58,131 bases of DNA from Bordetella parapertussis (GTDB lineage: Bacteria > Bacteroidota > Bacteroidia > Chitinophagales > Chitinophagaceae): NCBI GenBank assembly GCA_943331005.2, contig CALQJX020000024.1, positions 1 through 58,131 on the forward strand, written 5' to 3'. The notes below the pieces were generated by a model. It did not search any database. It was not told the origin of the DNA and saw only the letters and a program-made list of their open reading frames with translations. Below are positions 25,501 through 32,451 of the stretch, one piece after another (position 1 is the first letter of the stretch; each line of letters opens with the position of its first letter). Both the position numbers and the translations under genes were made by a program.

Positions 25501-27054
25501 ATTACCTATAAGTTGATCACTGGTTGTTTTGTAACAAAGCTTATCAATGTGCGTCCCCTTCCTGTAGTTACAGTAAATGCTCCTACAGTTATCTGTAAGT
25601 ATGCATCTGTATCTCTTATAGCCAGCGGTGCAGATACTTACTCATGGTCTCCTGCTACAGGGCTTAGTGCTACAACAGGTGCAATAGTTGTGGCCAGTCC
25701 TACACTCACTACAACTTATGTTGTAACAGGATCTACTATCTATGGATGCAGGGACACTGCACAGGTTAGAGCTATTATTGACTCTATGCTGAATGACATA
25801 TCAGTAACAGGTAAGGATAGTATCTGTCGCGGTGAATGTACCGTGATCAAAGCAAGTGGTCGTGCAGGTACTTACTTCGAATGGAGGCCGTCTACCGGTT
25901 TGTCATGCACAATCTGTGATACTACTACAGCTTGTCCGCTGAATACTATTACTTACAATCTGCTGGCTATCGACTCTCTGGGTTGTCGTGATTCTCTGTT
26001 CTTTAAAGTTACAGTGATGCCGCTGCCTGTAATGAGAGTGTTGCCAAATCCGGCTATTGTATGTAATGGTAGCACTACACAGCTGAATGTGAAAGATACT
26101 TTGTCGAACACAACACGTTTCGCATGGTTCCCTAACGCCTACATCTCTTGTGATACATGTGCTAATCCGATAGTATCTAATACTTTCAACCTGGTTTACA
26201 GGGTTACAGGTATTACTCCGTTCGGTTGTTACGATTCGCTGAAGGTACCGGTAACAGTACTGGATAGTGCATTCAACAGCATTAACAGGGATACAGTGAT
26301 ATGTATCGGCGACAAGGCTCAGCTCAATGCGATCAGCATCAACCCTGATGGCGCAAGGTCTGATTTCCTGTGGACCAACCCGATCGCGATGAGCAACAAC
26401 ATGGTGCACAATCCGGTTGTATCTCCATCTGTTACTACTACTTATCAGGTGATCATCACACCAAACGTGTGCTGGCCTGATACATTGTACACAACTGTTG
26501 TGGTGGTACCTTATCCTGATGTGAGCATCACACCGCCATCGGCTACAGTTGCGTCGGGTACAGGTGTGCCGTTGACTGCCACGATCAATAACGACATGAT
26601 CATATCGCATTATGCATGGACACAGAACGGAACTATATCATGCGATACGTGCTATACTACTGTTGCAACGCCAACAGTAAATACCACTTATACATTCACA
26701 GCAACATCGGTATATGGCTGTACCACAATTCGTGAGGTGAATATCAAAATCGAATGTGATAATACTCAGGTATTCATACCAAACGTATTCAGCCCGAATG
26801 GGGATGGTATCAACGATCGTTTCTTCATCAGTGGCAAGGGTATCTCCAAGATCTCTAAATTCCTGATCTACAACCGTTGGGGTGAGCTTGTTTACGAACG
26901 ATACAACTTTCAGGCCAATGATCCTGCAGAAGGATGGGATGGTCAGTTCAAAGGTGTAGTTCTGCCTCCGGATGTATTCATGTATGTGATAGAGGCAAAT
27001 TGTAACCTTGGTGAGGTGTTCAAGTATAAAGGTGATATTTCTATAGTAAGATAA
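19507..27054 (+). CDS. Giant modular adhesin with type B T9SS sorting domain (SprB-like)
   Basis: 2515 residues, about 250 kDa. An N-terminal polar segment (1-25) precedes a hydrophobic export signal (about 26-50). After an N-terminal domain (about 55-168) come 25 tandem modules averaging 74 residues (169-2018, bases 20011-25560). Each follows the pattern ITG..xVCVGxTTTL..x.GGTWSSS.P.IATI...GVVTGI.AGT..ITYTLPTGC..T..VTVN.LPA (BIG2-like) and most carry one Cys near the start and one near the end. Module 3 is divergent. Five further Ig/PKD-like segments with SCxxC motifs follow, then the C-terminal VFIPNVFSPNGDGINDRF ... KGDISIVR type B (CHU_C, gliding motility-associated) sorting domain. Probably exported by T9SS and displayed on the surface as an adhesin; the downstream PorP/SprF gene supports this. 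Confidence 0.9.
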   Translation: MNNFLRAQFRHLANNSIKNKVRQGVGLVCGLVALVAVLSPLGSYAGVGIASAVPTPTFASPGLVCSGNQGTITLNITTCTNGNPDWSANYQLDSSSDGGATWFTPSGVASGSINAASPVLIYTTPVLTSVSCYNITYRFRLTGITNNCGPGTAITTPTAVLRVCPQPAPITGIAQVCVGSTTTLATTSTGGTWSSSSPVTIASVGTSGVVTGIGAGTATISYAFSGGCSSTKIVTVVALPAVITGATSVCAGATGTYSLAAAPFGGTWTSSVTSVGTIDAVTGTFSSIGAGTTLITNTNAGGCTSSLTVTVNALPALVSVTPAGASTYCAGGTGVNIGLSTSESGTNYQLYNGASPVGSPVGGTGSALSFGLQTAAGTYTVIATRGTCFRNMTGSATITITPLPPSISGAGTVCVGNVTTYTNAATGTWSTSNVTTGTIDPVTGVFTALAAGTDSVIFTETATGCKNSRVVTVNASPAPIVGSVAICVGGTLTLTATPAGGNWLSSAPIVAPVGISSGAVFGNSVGTTNITYTLAGGCRSISVVTVNSSPTAISGPATLCSSNCVNLTSTPTGGSWTVVPPSVATINPSGQLCGSSPGTAIITYSLSGCFVVTSVDILPSPTPIAGPTVVCLGQTITLTNGVGGGTWSSSASGNASVVSTTGVVTGITVGTTATITYSTTGGCYTTYVVSVEPVPAPVTGTLFICQGQTTLLSTTSTGGTWSTSDTATASIDAGGVLTGNIAGSSIVSYSFATGCRSTAVVTINPLPAPITGTAQVCVGFTSTLSNAFAGGTWMSSVPPIADISASGVVTGYLPGFVSINYTLPTGCTISRVFTVNANPLPIDGTPVVCVGSITVLSNASPGGPGTWSSSNPGIADINTVTGVVTGISAGTSVITFTLPTGCRTTIVVTVNPLPASITGFPRTCIGFCTPLSDATPGGAWSSLDVSIATVGTSGSLCGVATGTAIISYTLPTGCARNVIATVDPIPVPPTGVLSICVGGTTTMSHPIAGGTWTSSDTIVAKVFLGTGLVTGFVAGTANITYTTAAGCTAFTTITVNPVPPASTGTLYMCEGNTTNLFNLYPGGSWSSASPSIATVGSTGLVTGIAAGTAVISYTLPSGCGVTSIVTVYPLPAILGSVLVCPGVASSLTGSPTGGLWASSPTGIATIGSLSGSVTGVATGTATVTYTLASTCRSTAIVTVQPLPAPITGPTQVCVGSTITLINFTTGGGTWISANPAVGTINATTGVFTGISAGVATITFTSTVTGCITTGTVTVNPLPVAVTGPTEVCVGNTITISSASAGGTWSSSGTYATIGSSSGVVTGIAAGVETFVYTLPTGCLTTYSVTVNPLPSAITGSFTICHTYTSLLIDTTAGGVWSISPVSVATISPTGLVGAVSPTGGTATVTYTLPATGCLTTAIITVNPLPDTITGTLNICLNDTITLHSATAGGTWMSDNVYIAVVGTSSGVVASVSAGTVTLTYTLPTGCYTTTVLTINPTPQPITGVLSVCQGYSSTLSNITTGGSWSSSNTAVAFVGTATGVVTGIAPGVAYITYTLPSSCPRVIQFTVNPNPAPISGALSICQGDTTILTSSTPGGTWSSSNPAVAFIFMPTGQMIGITTGTSTISYILPTGCFTITNVTINPVPTASTIVGAREVCVNNTAFLLNPPFPGGTWTSQFPAIASINPASGVYTGNTAGVTNITYTLPTGCDTFIQVTVNPLPATITGVLSVCVGNTTTLSSATPGGTWSTSVPSIGTINSSTGVFTGVNAGVTMVTYKLTATGCETTAFVTVNPLPGPITGITDICQYADTILSSTPGGGAWSGGGFIASVTAITSDFDSARVVGLTVGTTFITYTLPTGCFRSVEFHVHQLPTPIIGPDTVCVGSTITLTSTPVAPAGKWSTSNVTIADIDTLTGVLTGISAGVVNVTYTLDYGCKEVRSVTVHPLPAAIGGPINVCETYSITATNATAGGKWSISNPTIATIVDTSGVITGITAGSVTITYKLITGCFVTKLINVRPLPVVTVNAPTVICKYASVSLIASGADTYSWSPATGLSATTGAIVVASPTLTTTYVVTGSTIYGCRDTAQVRAIIDSMLNDISVTGKDSICRGECTVIKASGRAGTYFEWRPSTGLSCTICDTTTACPLNTITYNLLAIDSLGCRDSLFFKVTVMPLPVMRVLPNPAIVCNGSTTQLNVKDTLSNTTRFAWFPNAYISCDTCANPIVSNTFNLVYRVTGITPFGCYDSLKVPVTVLDSAFNSINRDTVICIGDKAQLNAISINPDGARSDFLWTNPIAMSNNMVHNPVVSPSVTTTYQVIITPNVCWPDTLYTTVVVVPYPDVSITPPSATVASGTGVPLTATINNDMIISHYAWTQNGTISCDTCYTTVATPTVNTTYTFTATSVYGCTTIREVNIKIECDNTQVFIPNVFSPNGDGINDRFFISGKGISKISKFLIYNRWGELVYERYNFQANDPAEGWDGQFKGVVLPPDVFMYVIEANCNLGEVFKYKGDISIVR
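20011..25560 (+). repeat. 25 tandem 222-bp coding modules of the adhesin
   Basis: 5550 bases divide into 25 units averaging 222 bases (74 codons). The units are diverged at DNA level but share short blocks such as ggtggtacatggagcagt and cctacaggttgt. Insertions of one or a few codons occur (for example GGPGTW in module 10), so the period drifts slightly. These are protein repeats, not a non-coding array. Confidence 0.85.
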
Positions 27055-27081
27055 TTGAGTTAATTCTTAAATAAGGAACAA

Positions 27082-28149
27082 ATGAAGCGGATTTTTAGCA
27101 AGGTGTTGGCGGGTATTCTGGTTGGCATTGGTCTGCAAGGCAATGCTCAGGATATACACTATTCGCAGTTTTACGAAAATGCGTTGCTGCGTAACCCTGC
27201 ACTGACGGGCATTTTTACCGGAGATTACAAGGTCGGTATCGATTACCGCAGTCAGTGGTCAGCTATATCAAGCAATCCATACAGCACTGTAATGATATCT
27301 GGTGAGACGCGTATCCTTGTGAACAGGGAGATAAACGATTACCTGAGTTTCGGTTTGGCTACCAACTTTGACAAAGCTGGCGAAGTAAATATGGCTAAAA
27401 CACAGGTATATCCGTCTATAGCCTACAATAAGGCGCTGGACGATGTGTATCATACTTATCTTTCTGTAGGTTTAAGCGGAGGGCTTAATAAGATGTCTGT
27501 TGATCAGAGTAAGTTCAGGACCAGTACACAGTATGTGAACGGGGTTTATGATCCTACCAATTCTACAGGTGAAAACGTAACGTACAAGAACTTTAATCAT
27601 TACGATATCGGCGCAGGAGTTAGTTTGAACAGTTCGCTGGATGAAAATGGTCTGTTCAACTATTATCTTGGTGTAAGTGCTTATCACATCAACACACCAA
27701 CAGAAGAGTTCTATGGTACAGGTGATCCGGTGAGCAGGGCAATAAAATGGCAGTTCAACGCCGGATTCCATTCTTCTTTCAGTGAGCAGTTTGGCATTAC
27801 CGTTCATGGTAACTACAGTAATCAGGGTCCAAGTAATGAGGTGATATTGGGCGGGTTCTTTACATGGCGCAGTGTGCCGGTAGGCCTTCCAAGTATCTTC
27901 GCGCTGAACTTCGGTGCGTTCTACAGGTATAAAGATGCATTCATTCCAATGGTGAGAGTAGATTACAAAGACATTGCTATTGGTTTCTCTCATGATGTTA
28001 CCAATTCTGCACTTGCTGCAAGTGTTGCGGGTACTAATGCTACAGAGCTTACATTTTATGTGAAAGGATTGTATCAGCACAGGAAAAATCCACGCGATCC
28101 TATGTACTGTCCACGTTTCGAAGACGTAAACAACTACAACTTCAGGTAA
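27082..28149 (+). CDS. PorP/SprF family type IX secretion membrane protein
   Basis: 355 residues, a predicted outer-membrane barrel with signal peptide (about 1-22, cleavage after GNA). The family hallmark lies just after the signal: AQDIHYSQFYENALLRNPAL (about 22-41) followed by GIFTGDYKVGIDYRSQWSAI. Many Gly/aromatic strands follow. In Flavobacterium johnsoniae SprF is needed for secretion of the adhesin SprB, and genes of this family usually sit directly downstream of a cargo with a type B tail. That is the arrangement here: the gene starts 27 bases after the adhesin stop and is followed by a terminator. It is therefore the likely dedicated partner of the 2515-residue protein (inference). 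Confidence 0.92.
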   Translation: MKRIFSKVLAGILVGIGLQGNAQDIHYSQFYENALLRNPALTGIFTGDYKVGIDYRSQWSAISSNPYSTVMISGETRILVNREINDYLSFGLATNFDKAGEVNMAKTQVYPSIAYNKALDDVYHTYLSVGLSGGLNKMSVDQSKFRTSTQYVNGVYDPTNSTGENVTYKNFNHYDIGAGVSLNSSLDENGLFNYYLGVSAYHINTPTEEFYGTGDPVSRAIKWQFNAGFHSSFSEQFGITVHGNYSNQGPSNEVILGGFFTWRSVPVGLPSIFALNFGAFYRYKDAFIPMVRVDYKDIAIGFSHDVTNSALAASVAGTNATELTFYVKGLYQHRKNPRDPMYCPRFEDVNNYNFR

Positions 28150-28174
28150 ACGATCACAACATTCAAATAATTGA

Positions 28175-28208
28175 AAGCCCCGCATCTGTTGATGCGGGGC
28201 TTTTCTTT
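28175..28208 (+). terminator. Terminator of the adhesin-PorP/SprF operon
   Basis: A perfect 13-bp stem (aaagccccgcatc against gatgcggggcttt) with a tgtt loop is followed by a T-rich run, ttctttt. Confidence 0.9.
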
Positions 28209-28243
28209 TGAGTCCATGATATGACTCGCGATTGGGCTATAAA

Positions 28244-28275
28244 TAGAACAGCCGGTCTTTCGACCGGCTGTTCTA
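28244..28275 (-). terminator. 14-bp perfect hairpin downstream of thiolase
   Basis: The arm tagaacagccggtc (28244-28257) pairs perfectly with gaccggctgttcta (28262-28275) around a tttc loop. It lies 35 bases past the thiolase stop on the minus strand. The tract after it (atttatagcc) is only moderately T-rich. Confidence 0.7.
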
Positions 28276-28309
28276 TAAGTAATTATTGATAGCAGTTACC
28301 TGCGCTTAA

Positions 28310-29488
28310 TTAGCATTTTTCAATAACAATAGCGCTTGCGCCACCACCACCGTTGCAGATACCGGCAGCACCGTATTTGGCATTGTTCTGGCCCAATACG
28401 TTGATGAGGGTAGCAATGATACGGGCACCGCTGCAGCCAAGTGGGTGACCGATAGCTACTGCACCACCGTTCACATTGATCTGTTCAGGTTTCAGGTTCA
28501 TTTTCTGACCGTTCACTATACCTACTACGCTGAATGCTTCATTCAGTTCGAAGAAAGATACATCTTCCATTTTCAGGCCGGCCTTAGCTACTGCTTTTGG
28601 CACTGCCAGTGATGGAGAAGTTGTGAACCATTCAGGAGCCTGTTCAGCATCAGCATATCCTTTGATCTTGGCTATTGGCTTCAGACCAAGTGCTTCTGCT
28701 TTTTCTCTGCTCATCAGAACCAGCGCAGCAGCACCATCATTCATAGTGCTGGCGTTAGCTGCAGTAACAGTACCTTCTTTAGAGAAGGCTGGGCGAAGGC
28801 CAGGGATCTTATCGAATTTTACATTCCATGGATCTTCGTCCTTACTTATTTTGATAGGGTCACCTTTTTTCTGAGGAACTTCTACAGGAACGATCTCGTT
28901 ATCGAAACGACCTGCATCCCAGGCTGCCTGGCTGCGTTTGTAGCTTTCAATTGCAAATTCATCCTGTGCTTCGCGGCTGATGTTGCATTCTTTGGCGCAC
29001 ATATCAGCAGCATTGCCCATTGCATAGTTGTGGTACACATCAGTAAGACCGTCTTTTGCAAGACCATCTATTACAGTAACGTTACCATATTTGTTACCCC
29101 AACGCAGGTTTTCGTTGTAGAAAGGCACATTGCTCATGCTTTCCATACCGCCAGCTACAACTACATCGGCATCGCCGAGCATGATAGCCTGAGCACCCTG
29201 CATTACAGCTTTCATGCCGCTTGCGCAAACTTTATTGATAGTAGTACAAGGAACGTTGTCTGGTACACCGGCAAAACGAGCTGCCTGACGAGCAGGAGCC
29301 TGACCGAGATTGGCCTGCAGTACGCAGCCCATGAGTACTTCGTTTACTTCAGATGCGCTTACGCCTGCTCTTTCCAGTGCGCCTTTTATAGCTATAGCGC
29401 CCAGTTTGGGTGCAGAAAAGTCTTTCAGAGCGCCGCCCCAGCTACCCATTGGGGTACGCACGGCCGAAATGATATATACTTCTTTCAT
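28310..29488 (-). CDS. Acetyl-CoA C-acetyltransferase (thiolase)
   Basis: Biosynthetic-type thiolase of 392 residues, the standard length, catalysing the reversible condensation of two acetyl-CoA to acetoacetyl-CoA. All catalytic parts are visible: nucleophile Cys88 in NKVCASGMKAV, His348 in AIGHPLGCSGARI and Cys378 in CNGGGGASA, plus the opening YIISAVRTPMGSWGGAL (5-21). It could serve in ketone-body/butanoate metabolism, mevalonate supply or the last step of beta-oxidation; no other pathway gene is adjacent. A TACCTTTG element (minus, 29516-29509) lies 21 bases upstream of the ATG, and a 28-bp palindrome lies 63 bases upstream, between this gene and the divergent MORN-repeat gene. Confidence 0.95.
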   Translation of the reverse strand: MKEVYIISAVRTPMGSWGGALKDFSAPKLGAIAIKGALERAGVSASEVNEVLMGCVLQANLGQAPARQAARFAGVPDNVPCTTINKVCASGMKAVMQGAQAIMLGDADVVVAGGMESMSNVPFYNENLRWGNKYGNVTVIDGLAKDGLTDVYHNYAMGNAADMCAKECNISREAQDEFAIESYKRSQAAWDAGRFDNEIVPVEVPQKKGDPIKISKDEDPWNVKFDKIPGLRPAFSKEGTVTAANASTMNDGAAALVLMSREKAEALGLKPIAKIKGYADAEQAPEWFTTSPSLAVPKAVAKAGLKMEDVSFFELNEAFSVVGIVNGQKMNLKPEQINVNGGAVAIGHPLGCSGARIIATLINVLGQNNAKYGAAGICNGGGGASAIVIEKC

Positions 29489-29508
29489 GTGCTTTTTTTT
29501 AAGTGGTG

Positions 29509-29516
29509 CAAAGGTA
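29509..29516 (-). promoter_or_regulatory. Candidate -7 element of the thiolase gene (TACCTTTG)
   Basis: The minus strand reads TACCTTTG, an exact TAnnTTTG match, 21 bases before the thiolase start codon. No clear TTG was found 19 bases further upstream. Confidence 0.45.
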
Positions 29517-29550
29517 ACGAAAAGACATCGAACAGGCTAAAAAAGCATAT

Positions 29551-29578
29551 GATCTGAATCGGCATGCTGATTCAGATC
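29551..29578. promoter_or_regulatory. 28-bp palindrome between divergent genes, putative operator
   Basis: Perfect 10-bp arms gatctgaatc and gattcagatc flank an 8-base centre whose core gcatgc is itself palindromic, so only one central base pair is mismatched. The flanking genes are transcribed away from it, so it is not a terminator. It sits upstream of the thiolase -7 element and ends 15 bases before the -7 element of the MORN gene, where a repressor or activator dimer could control either. Confidence 0.55.
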
Positions 29579-29593
29579 TGTAGCGAGAAAAGA

Positions 29594-29601
29594 TAGCTTT
29601 G
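29594..29601 (+). promoter_or_regulatory. Candidate -7 element of the MORN-repeat gene (TAGCTTTG)
   Basis: TAGCTTTG is an exact TAnnTTTG match. It would give a leader of about 105 bases before the ATG at 29714. The -33 region would fall inside the 28-bp palindrome (ttc at 29571-29573 in place of ttg). Confidence 0.4.
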
Positions 29602-29713
29602 TTTATCATTAATAAAGAAAGTTAAACTAGAACCCAATATCAGGGTACTTTTATGTTTTTTGTTAATTTTACAAATATGGCAACAGGTATGTACCAAGTG
29701 AAGCCATTTTGAT

Positions 29714-30556
29714 ATGATTCAAATGAAAATGAGATATTCCCCTAGTTTGTTGCTGCTGGTTGCATTGCTGTCTTTTACTGAGGTAAAAGCACAGGAGTCT
29801 GTACAGAAAGGAACTTATAGTTATACCGGTGATCTGGTGAATGGTAAGAAGTCGGGTATAGGTACATGCATATGGCCCAGCGGCGATAAATATGTAGGTG
29901 GTTTTGCAAACGATACCATGTCGGGTCAGGGTATTATGTACTATGCCGATAGCAACCGTTATGAAGGCGAATGGAGTAAAGGAGCGCAGAACGGACTGGG
30001 TAAATTTTACTGGAAGAATGGGGATGTATATGAAGGCGCCTTCCAGGATAATACCCTGCATGGACAAGGACAATGCAGCTGGATAAACGGTGAGAAGTAT
30101 GATGGCCAGTATGTAAAGAACAACAGGACAGGAGAGGGTACCTATTCGTGGGCCAATGGCGACAAGTACATAGGTCATTTTGAGAATAATATGCGAACCG
30201 GAAAGGGTACCTACTACTATGAAAATGGTGCCCGCTACGAAGGTGGCTGGAAGAATGACAAAAAACAGGGTAATGGTATCTTTAGCTGGAACAATGGTGA
30301 TAGATATGATGGTCAGTTTGATAATGATGTGAAGAATGGCTATGGCAACTATTTCATATCATCGCCCAAGGCCAGCGTAACCATGCGCTACTGCCCCCGC
30401 TGCAAAAAGTATATGGGCAAGTGGAAAGACGGCGCCAAAAATGGCTATGGCCGCTGCTACAACAAAAAAGGAAAGCTTATCTATCAGGGTATGTTTGAAG
30501 ACGACAAGCCGCAGGATAAATATCCGAGCAAGAACCGCAACAAAAAATCCTCTTAA
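29714..30556 (+). CDS. Exported MORN-repeat protein
   Basis: 280 residues. A signal peptide (cleavage after about residue 27, VKAQ) precedes about nine MORN repeats of roughly 23 residues, each of the form Y.G.W..G...G.G.....G..Y.G.F; for example DKYVGGFANDTMSGQGIMYY, DVYEGAFQDNTLHGQGQCSW and DKYIGHFENNMRTGKGTYYY. A CPRC motif interrupts the last repeats (near residue 226). The C-terminus is Lys/Asn/Ser-rich. MORN repeats form elongated beta-hairpin sheets and bind proteins or lipids; in bacteria their role is mostly unknown. Start could be the ATG at 29714 or either of the two in-frame ATGs just after it; the signal is intact with all three. Confidence 0.82.
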   Translation: MIQMKMRYSPSLLLLVALLSFTEVKAQESVQKGTYSYTGDLVNGKKSGIGTCIWPSGDKYVGGFANDTMSGQGIMYYADSNRYEGEWSKGAQNGLGKFYWKNGDVYEGAFQDNTLHGQGQCSWINGEKYDGQYVKNNRTGEGTYSWANGDKYIGHFENNMRTGKGTYYYENGARYEGGWKNDKKQGNGIFSWNNGDRYDGQFDNDVKNGYGNYFISSPKASVTMRYCPRCKKYMGKWKDGAKNGYGRCYNKKGKLIYQGMFEDDKPQDKYPSKNRNKKSS

Positions 30557-30574
30557 CGGAGCGGTGCTAATTGG

Positions 30575-31474
30575 TTAATATTTCAGTTTGTCTTTTACAG
30601 AAGAGTTGCCTTGCAGGCCTCCTGAGTGTATGCATAAAATGCGGTCTGTAGAAGAGAAGTAATTATCATTCAGCATTTCCTGCAGGCGATACATCATCTT
30701 GGATGTATAAACAATGTCCAGAGGAATCTTATTGTCGTTATAGAACTCGTTCATAAAGAACAATAACTCGTCCTTCCATTTACCGAATCCGCCAAAACTG
30801 TTGTCTGTTTCCAGTGTCCAGTTTTTGTTGTGTGCAGCAGACAGGTGTTCTGAAATATAGTGTGCCTGTTCTACGCTGTTTTTCATAGGTGCGAAACCGA
30901 TGACCTGCTGTTGAGGGTCAAGTTTGTTTCTTAGCCCTGCCATAGTAGTGCCTGTGCCTACTGACAGTGCAATATGGGTATATGACTTGTTGACGAACCT
31001 ATCTATAAGGCCGGCACCCTTGCGGCCTCTTTCATTGGCGCCACCTTCGGGTATGATCAGGATTTCGTCGAAATGGCGAGCCATTTGTTCGGCCCATTCG
31101 GGTTGGTGACGGTTCTGGTAATCATCGTGCGTTACAAAGATTAGCTCCATGCCATACGCGCGGCATTCTGCAAGTGTAGGTGTCAGTACATCATGCTGTC
31201 CGCGTACTATGCCAACTGATCTTAGCCCGAATTCTTTTGCAGCAAAAGCAGTTGCCACCAGGTGGTTAGAATAGCCTCCGCCAAAGGTTACAATGGTCTT
31301 GAAGTTATGTTCCTGAGCATAGGATAGATTCAAGCGCAGTTTATACCACTTATTGCCTGATATTACCGGATGCAACAGATCGAGCCGGAGCATATCCATT
31401 GCTGCTACCTTGCCCTGATACCAAACTTTGTTGAGTGGTTGAATAACGGCAAGACGCTCATCAATTGTAGCCAT
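30575..31474 (-). CDS. D-cysteine desulfhydrase / ACC deaminase family PLP enzyme
   Basis: 299 residues of fold-type II PLP enzyme. The PLP lysine is in SGNKWYKLRLNL (Lys42 from this start). FGGGYSNHLVATAFAAKEFG (about 66-85) is the Asn-containing substrate loop, and SVGTGTTMAGL (about 172-182) is the phosphate-binding loop. Family members deaminate 1-aminocyclopropane-1-carboxylate or desulfurate D-cysteine; many Bacteroidota copies are uncharacterised and the two activities cannot be separated by eye. The ATG at 31474 was preferred; an in-frame ATG at 31495 would add 7 residues. Either start overlaps the 3' end of era (14 or 35 bases), so the two are cotranscribed. Confidence 0.85.
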   Translation of the reverse strand: MATIDERLAVIQPLNKVWYQGKVAAMDMLRLDLLHPVISGNKWYKLRLNLSYAQEHNFKTIVTFGGGYSNHLVATAFAAKEFGLRSVGIVRGQHDVLTPTLAECRAYGMELIFVTHDDYQNRHQPEWAEQMARHFDEILIIPEGGANERGRKGAGLIDRFVNKSYTHIALSVGTGTTMAGLRNKLDPQQQVIGFAPMKNSVEQAHYISEHLSAAHNKNWTLETDNSFGGFGKWKDELLFFMNEFYNDNKIPLDIVYTSKMMYRLQEMLNDNYFSSTDRILCIHSGGLQGNSSVKDKLKY

Positions 31475-32345
31475 ATTCGCGCAGGTAGTTTTCATTGTCG
31501 CGCCACTTGGGTCGCACTTTCACAAATAATTCCAGATGCACCTTGCGCTGCAGGAACTCTTCTATCACCTTTCGCGAATTGATACCCAGTTGTTTGATCA
31601 TGCTGCCACCTTTGCCCAGCAATATCATCTTCTGTGTTTCCCTGCTTACTATTATGTCAGCCTTGATTACATCAAGCGTGGTCTTTTCTTCGAAAGACTG
31701 AATAAGCACAGCAGCATGATAGGGTATCTCCTCATCATAAAGGGCATAGATCTGTTCGCGTATCATCTCTGCTACAAAGAAGCGCTGGTTGCGGTCTGAT
31801 ATACTGTCATCGGGATAGAAGGGCATACCCTCTGGCAGCGACTTGAGTATGAGTGGTAATATCTTATCCGTATTGGTCTGTTTACGTGCCGATATGGCCA
31901 GTACTTCCCAGCCGGGGTATTTGTCTTTATATTGTATGATGATGCCTTCCAGACTGCTTTTGTCTTTTAGGGTATCGGTCTTGTTCAGTAATAATATGGC
32001 GGGTACTTTCAGCTTCAGCGAGGCAGCTATGGCTTCGAATTCTTCCATAGGGCGTGCAATGTCATGCATCAATATTGCAACATCGGCATCTTCCAGCGCA
32101 CTTTTTACCTGCAGCATCATTTTCTGGTGCAGTTTGTATTTGGGTTCTATTATGCCCGGTGTATCGGAGAAAACAATCTGGTAGTTAGGTTCAGACAAGA
32201 TACCTAGTATTCGGTGTCGTGTGGTTTGCACCTTGGGCGATATGATCACCAGGCGCTCACCCAGCAAAAGATTGAGCAAGGTAGATTTGCCTGCATTGGG
32301 TGCCCCGAAAATATTCACAAAACCTGATTGGTAACTGCCTGACAT
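31461..32345 (-). CDS. era: GTPase Era
   Basis: Ribosome-assembly GTPase that binds the 3' end of 16S rRNA. The 294 residues have an N-terminal GTPase domain and a C-terminal KH domain. Motifs: P-loop GAPNAGKS (14-21), TTRHRILGI in switch I (41-49), DTPG (61-64) and NKTD (121-124). The KH domain runs from about 205, with KMILLGKGGSMIKQLG the RNA-binding GxxG loop, and ends WRDNENYLREYGYN. The ATG at 32345 starts directly at the conserved SGFVNIFGAPN strand; the longer in-frame reading to 32402 is not needed. A TATTTTTG element lies just 6 bases upstream of this ATG, suggesting a leaderless mRNA. Confidence 0.95.
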   Translation of the reverse strand: MSGSYQSGFVNIFGAPNAGKSTLLNLLLGERLVIISPKVQTTRHRILGILSEPNYQIVFSDTPGIIEPKYKLHQKMMLQVKSALEDADVAILMHDIARPMEEFEAIAASLKLKVPAILLLNKTDTLKDKSSLEGIIIQYKDKYPGWEVLAISARKQTNTDKILPLILKSLPEGMPFYPDDSISDRNQRFFVAEMIREQIYALYDEEIPYHAAVLIQSFEEKTTLDVIKADIIVSRETQKMILLGKGGSMIKQLGINSRKVIEEFLQRKVHLELFVKVRPKWRDNENYLREYGYN

Positions 32346-32351
32346 AGATGG

Positions 32352-32359
32352 CAAAAATA
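32352..32359 (-). promoter_or_regulatory. Candidate -7 element of era (TATTTTTG), leaderless
   Basis: The minus strand reads TATTTTTG (TAnnTTTG consensus) with only 6 bases between its final G and the era ATG. Transcription would start at or next to the start codon. Confidence 0.4.
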
Positions 32360-32402
32360 GTGCAATACTTTGGTAACTAAGTGAGGTGGTACAAAAGAAC
32401 AC

Positions 32403-32426
32403 CCCCTCCGGTAGATACCGGAGGGG
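32403..32426 (-). terminator. Terminator of the GT2 gene
   Basis: A perfect 11-bp stem (cccctccggta against taccggagggg) with a 2-base loop lies 25 bases past the stop of the glycosyltransferase gene. On the minus strand it is followed by gttcttttgt. Confidence 0.75.
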
Positions 32427-32451
32427 TGCAGGGAAAATCTGTATTGTATAA

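Noticed and set aside
20011..25560. Repeated array considered as a CRISPR-like or satellite array
   Set aside because: Units are 222 bases, in frame, with diverged DNA and conserved protein landmarks; no short identical direct repeats with unique spacers and no cas genes.
25903..26610. 235-codon minus-strand ORF in the adhesin C-terminal part
   Set aside because: Antisense shadow with unlikely His/Arg/Cys-rich composition; the plus frame has recognisable Ig-like modules.
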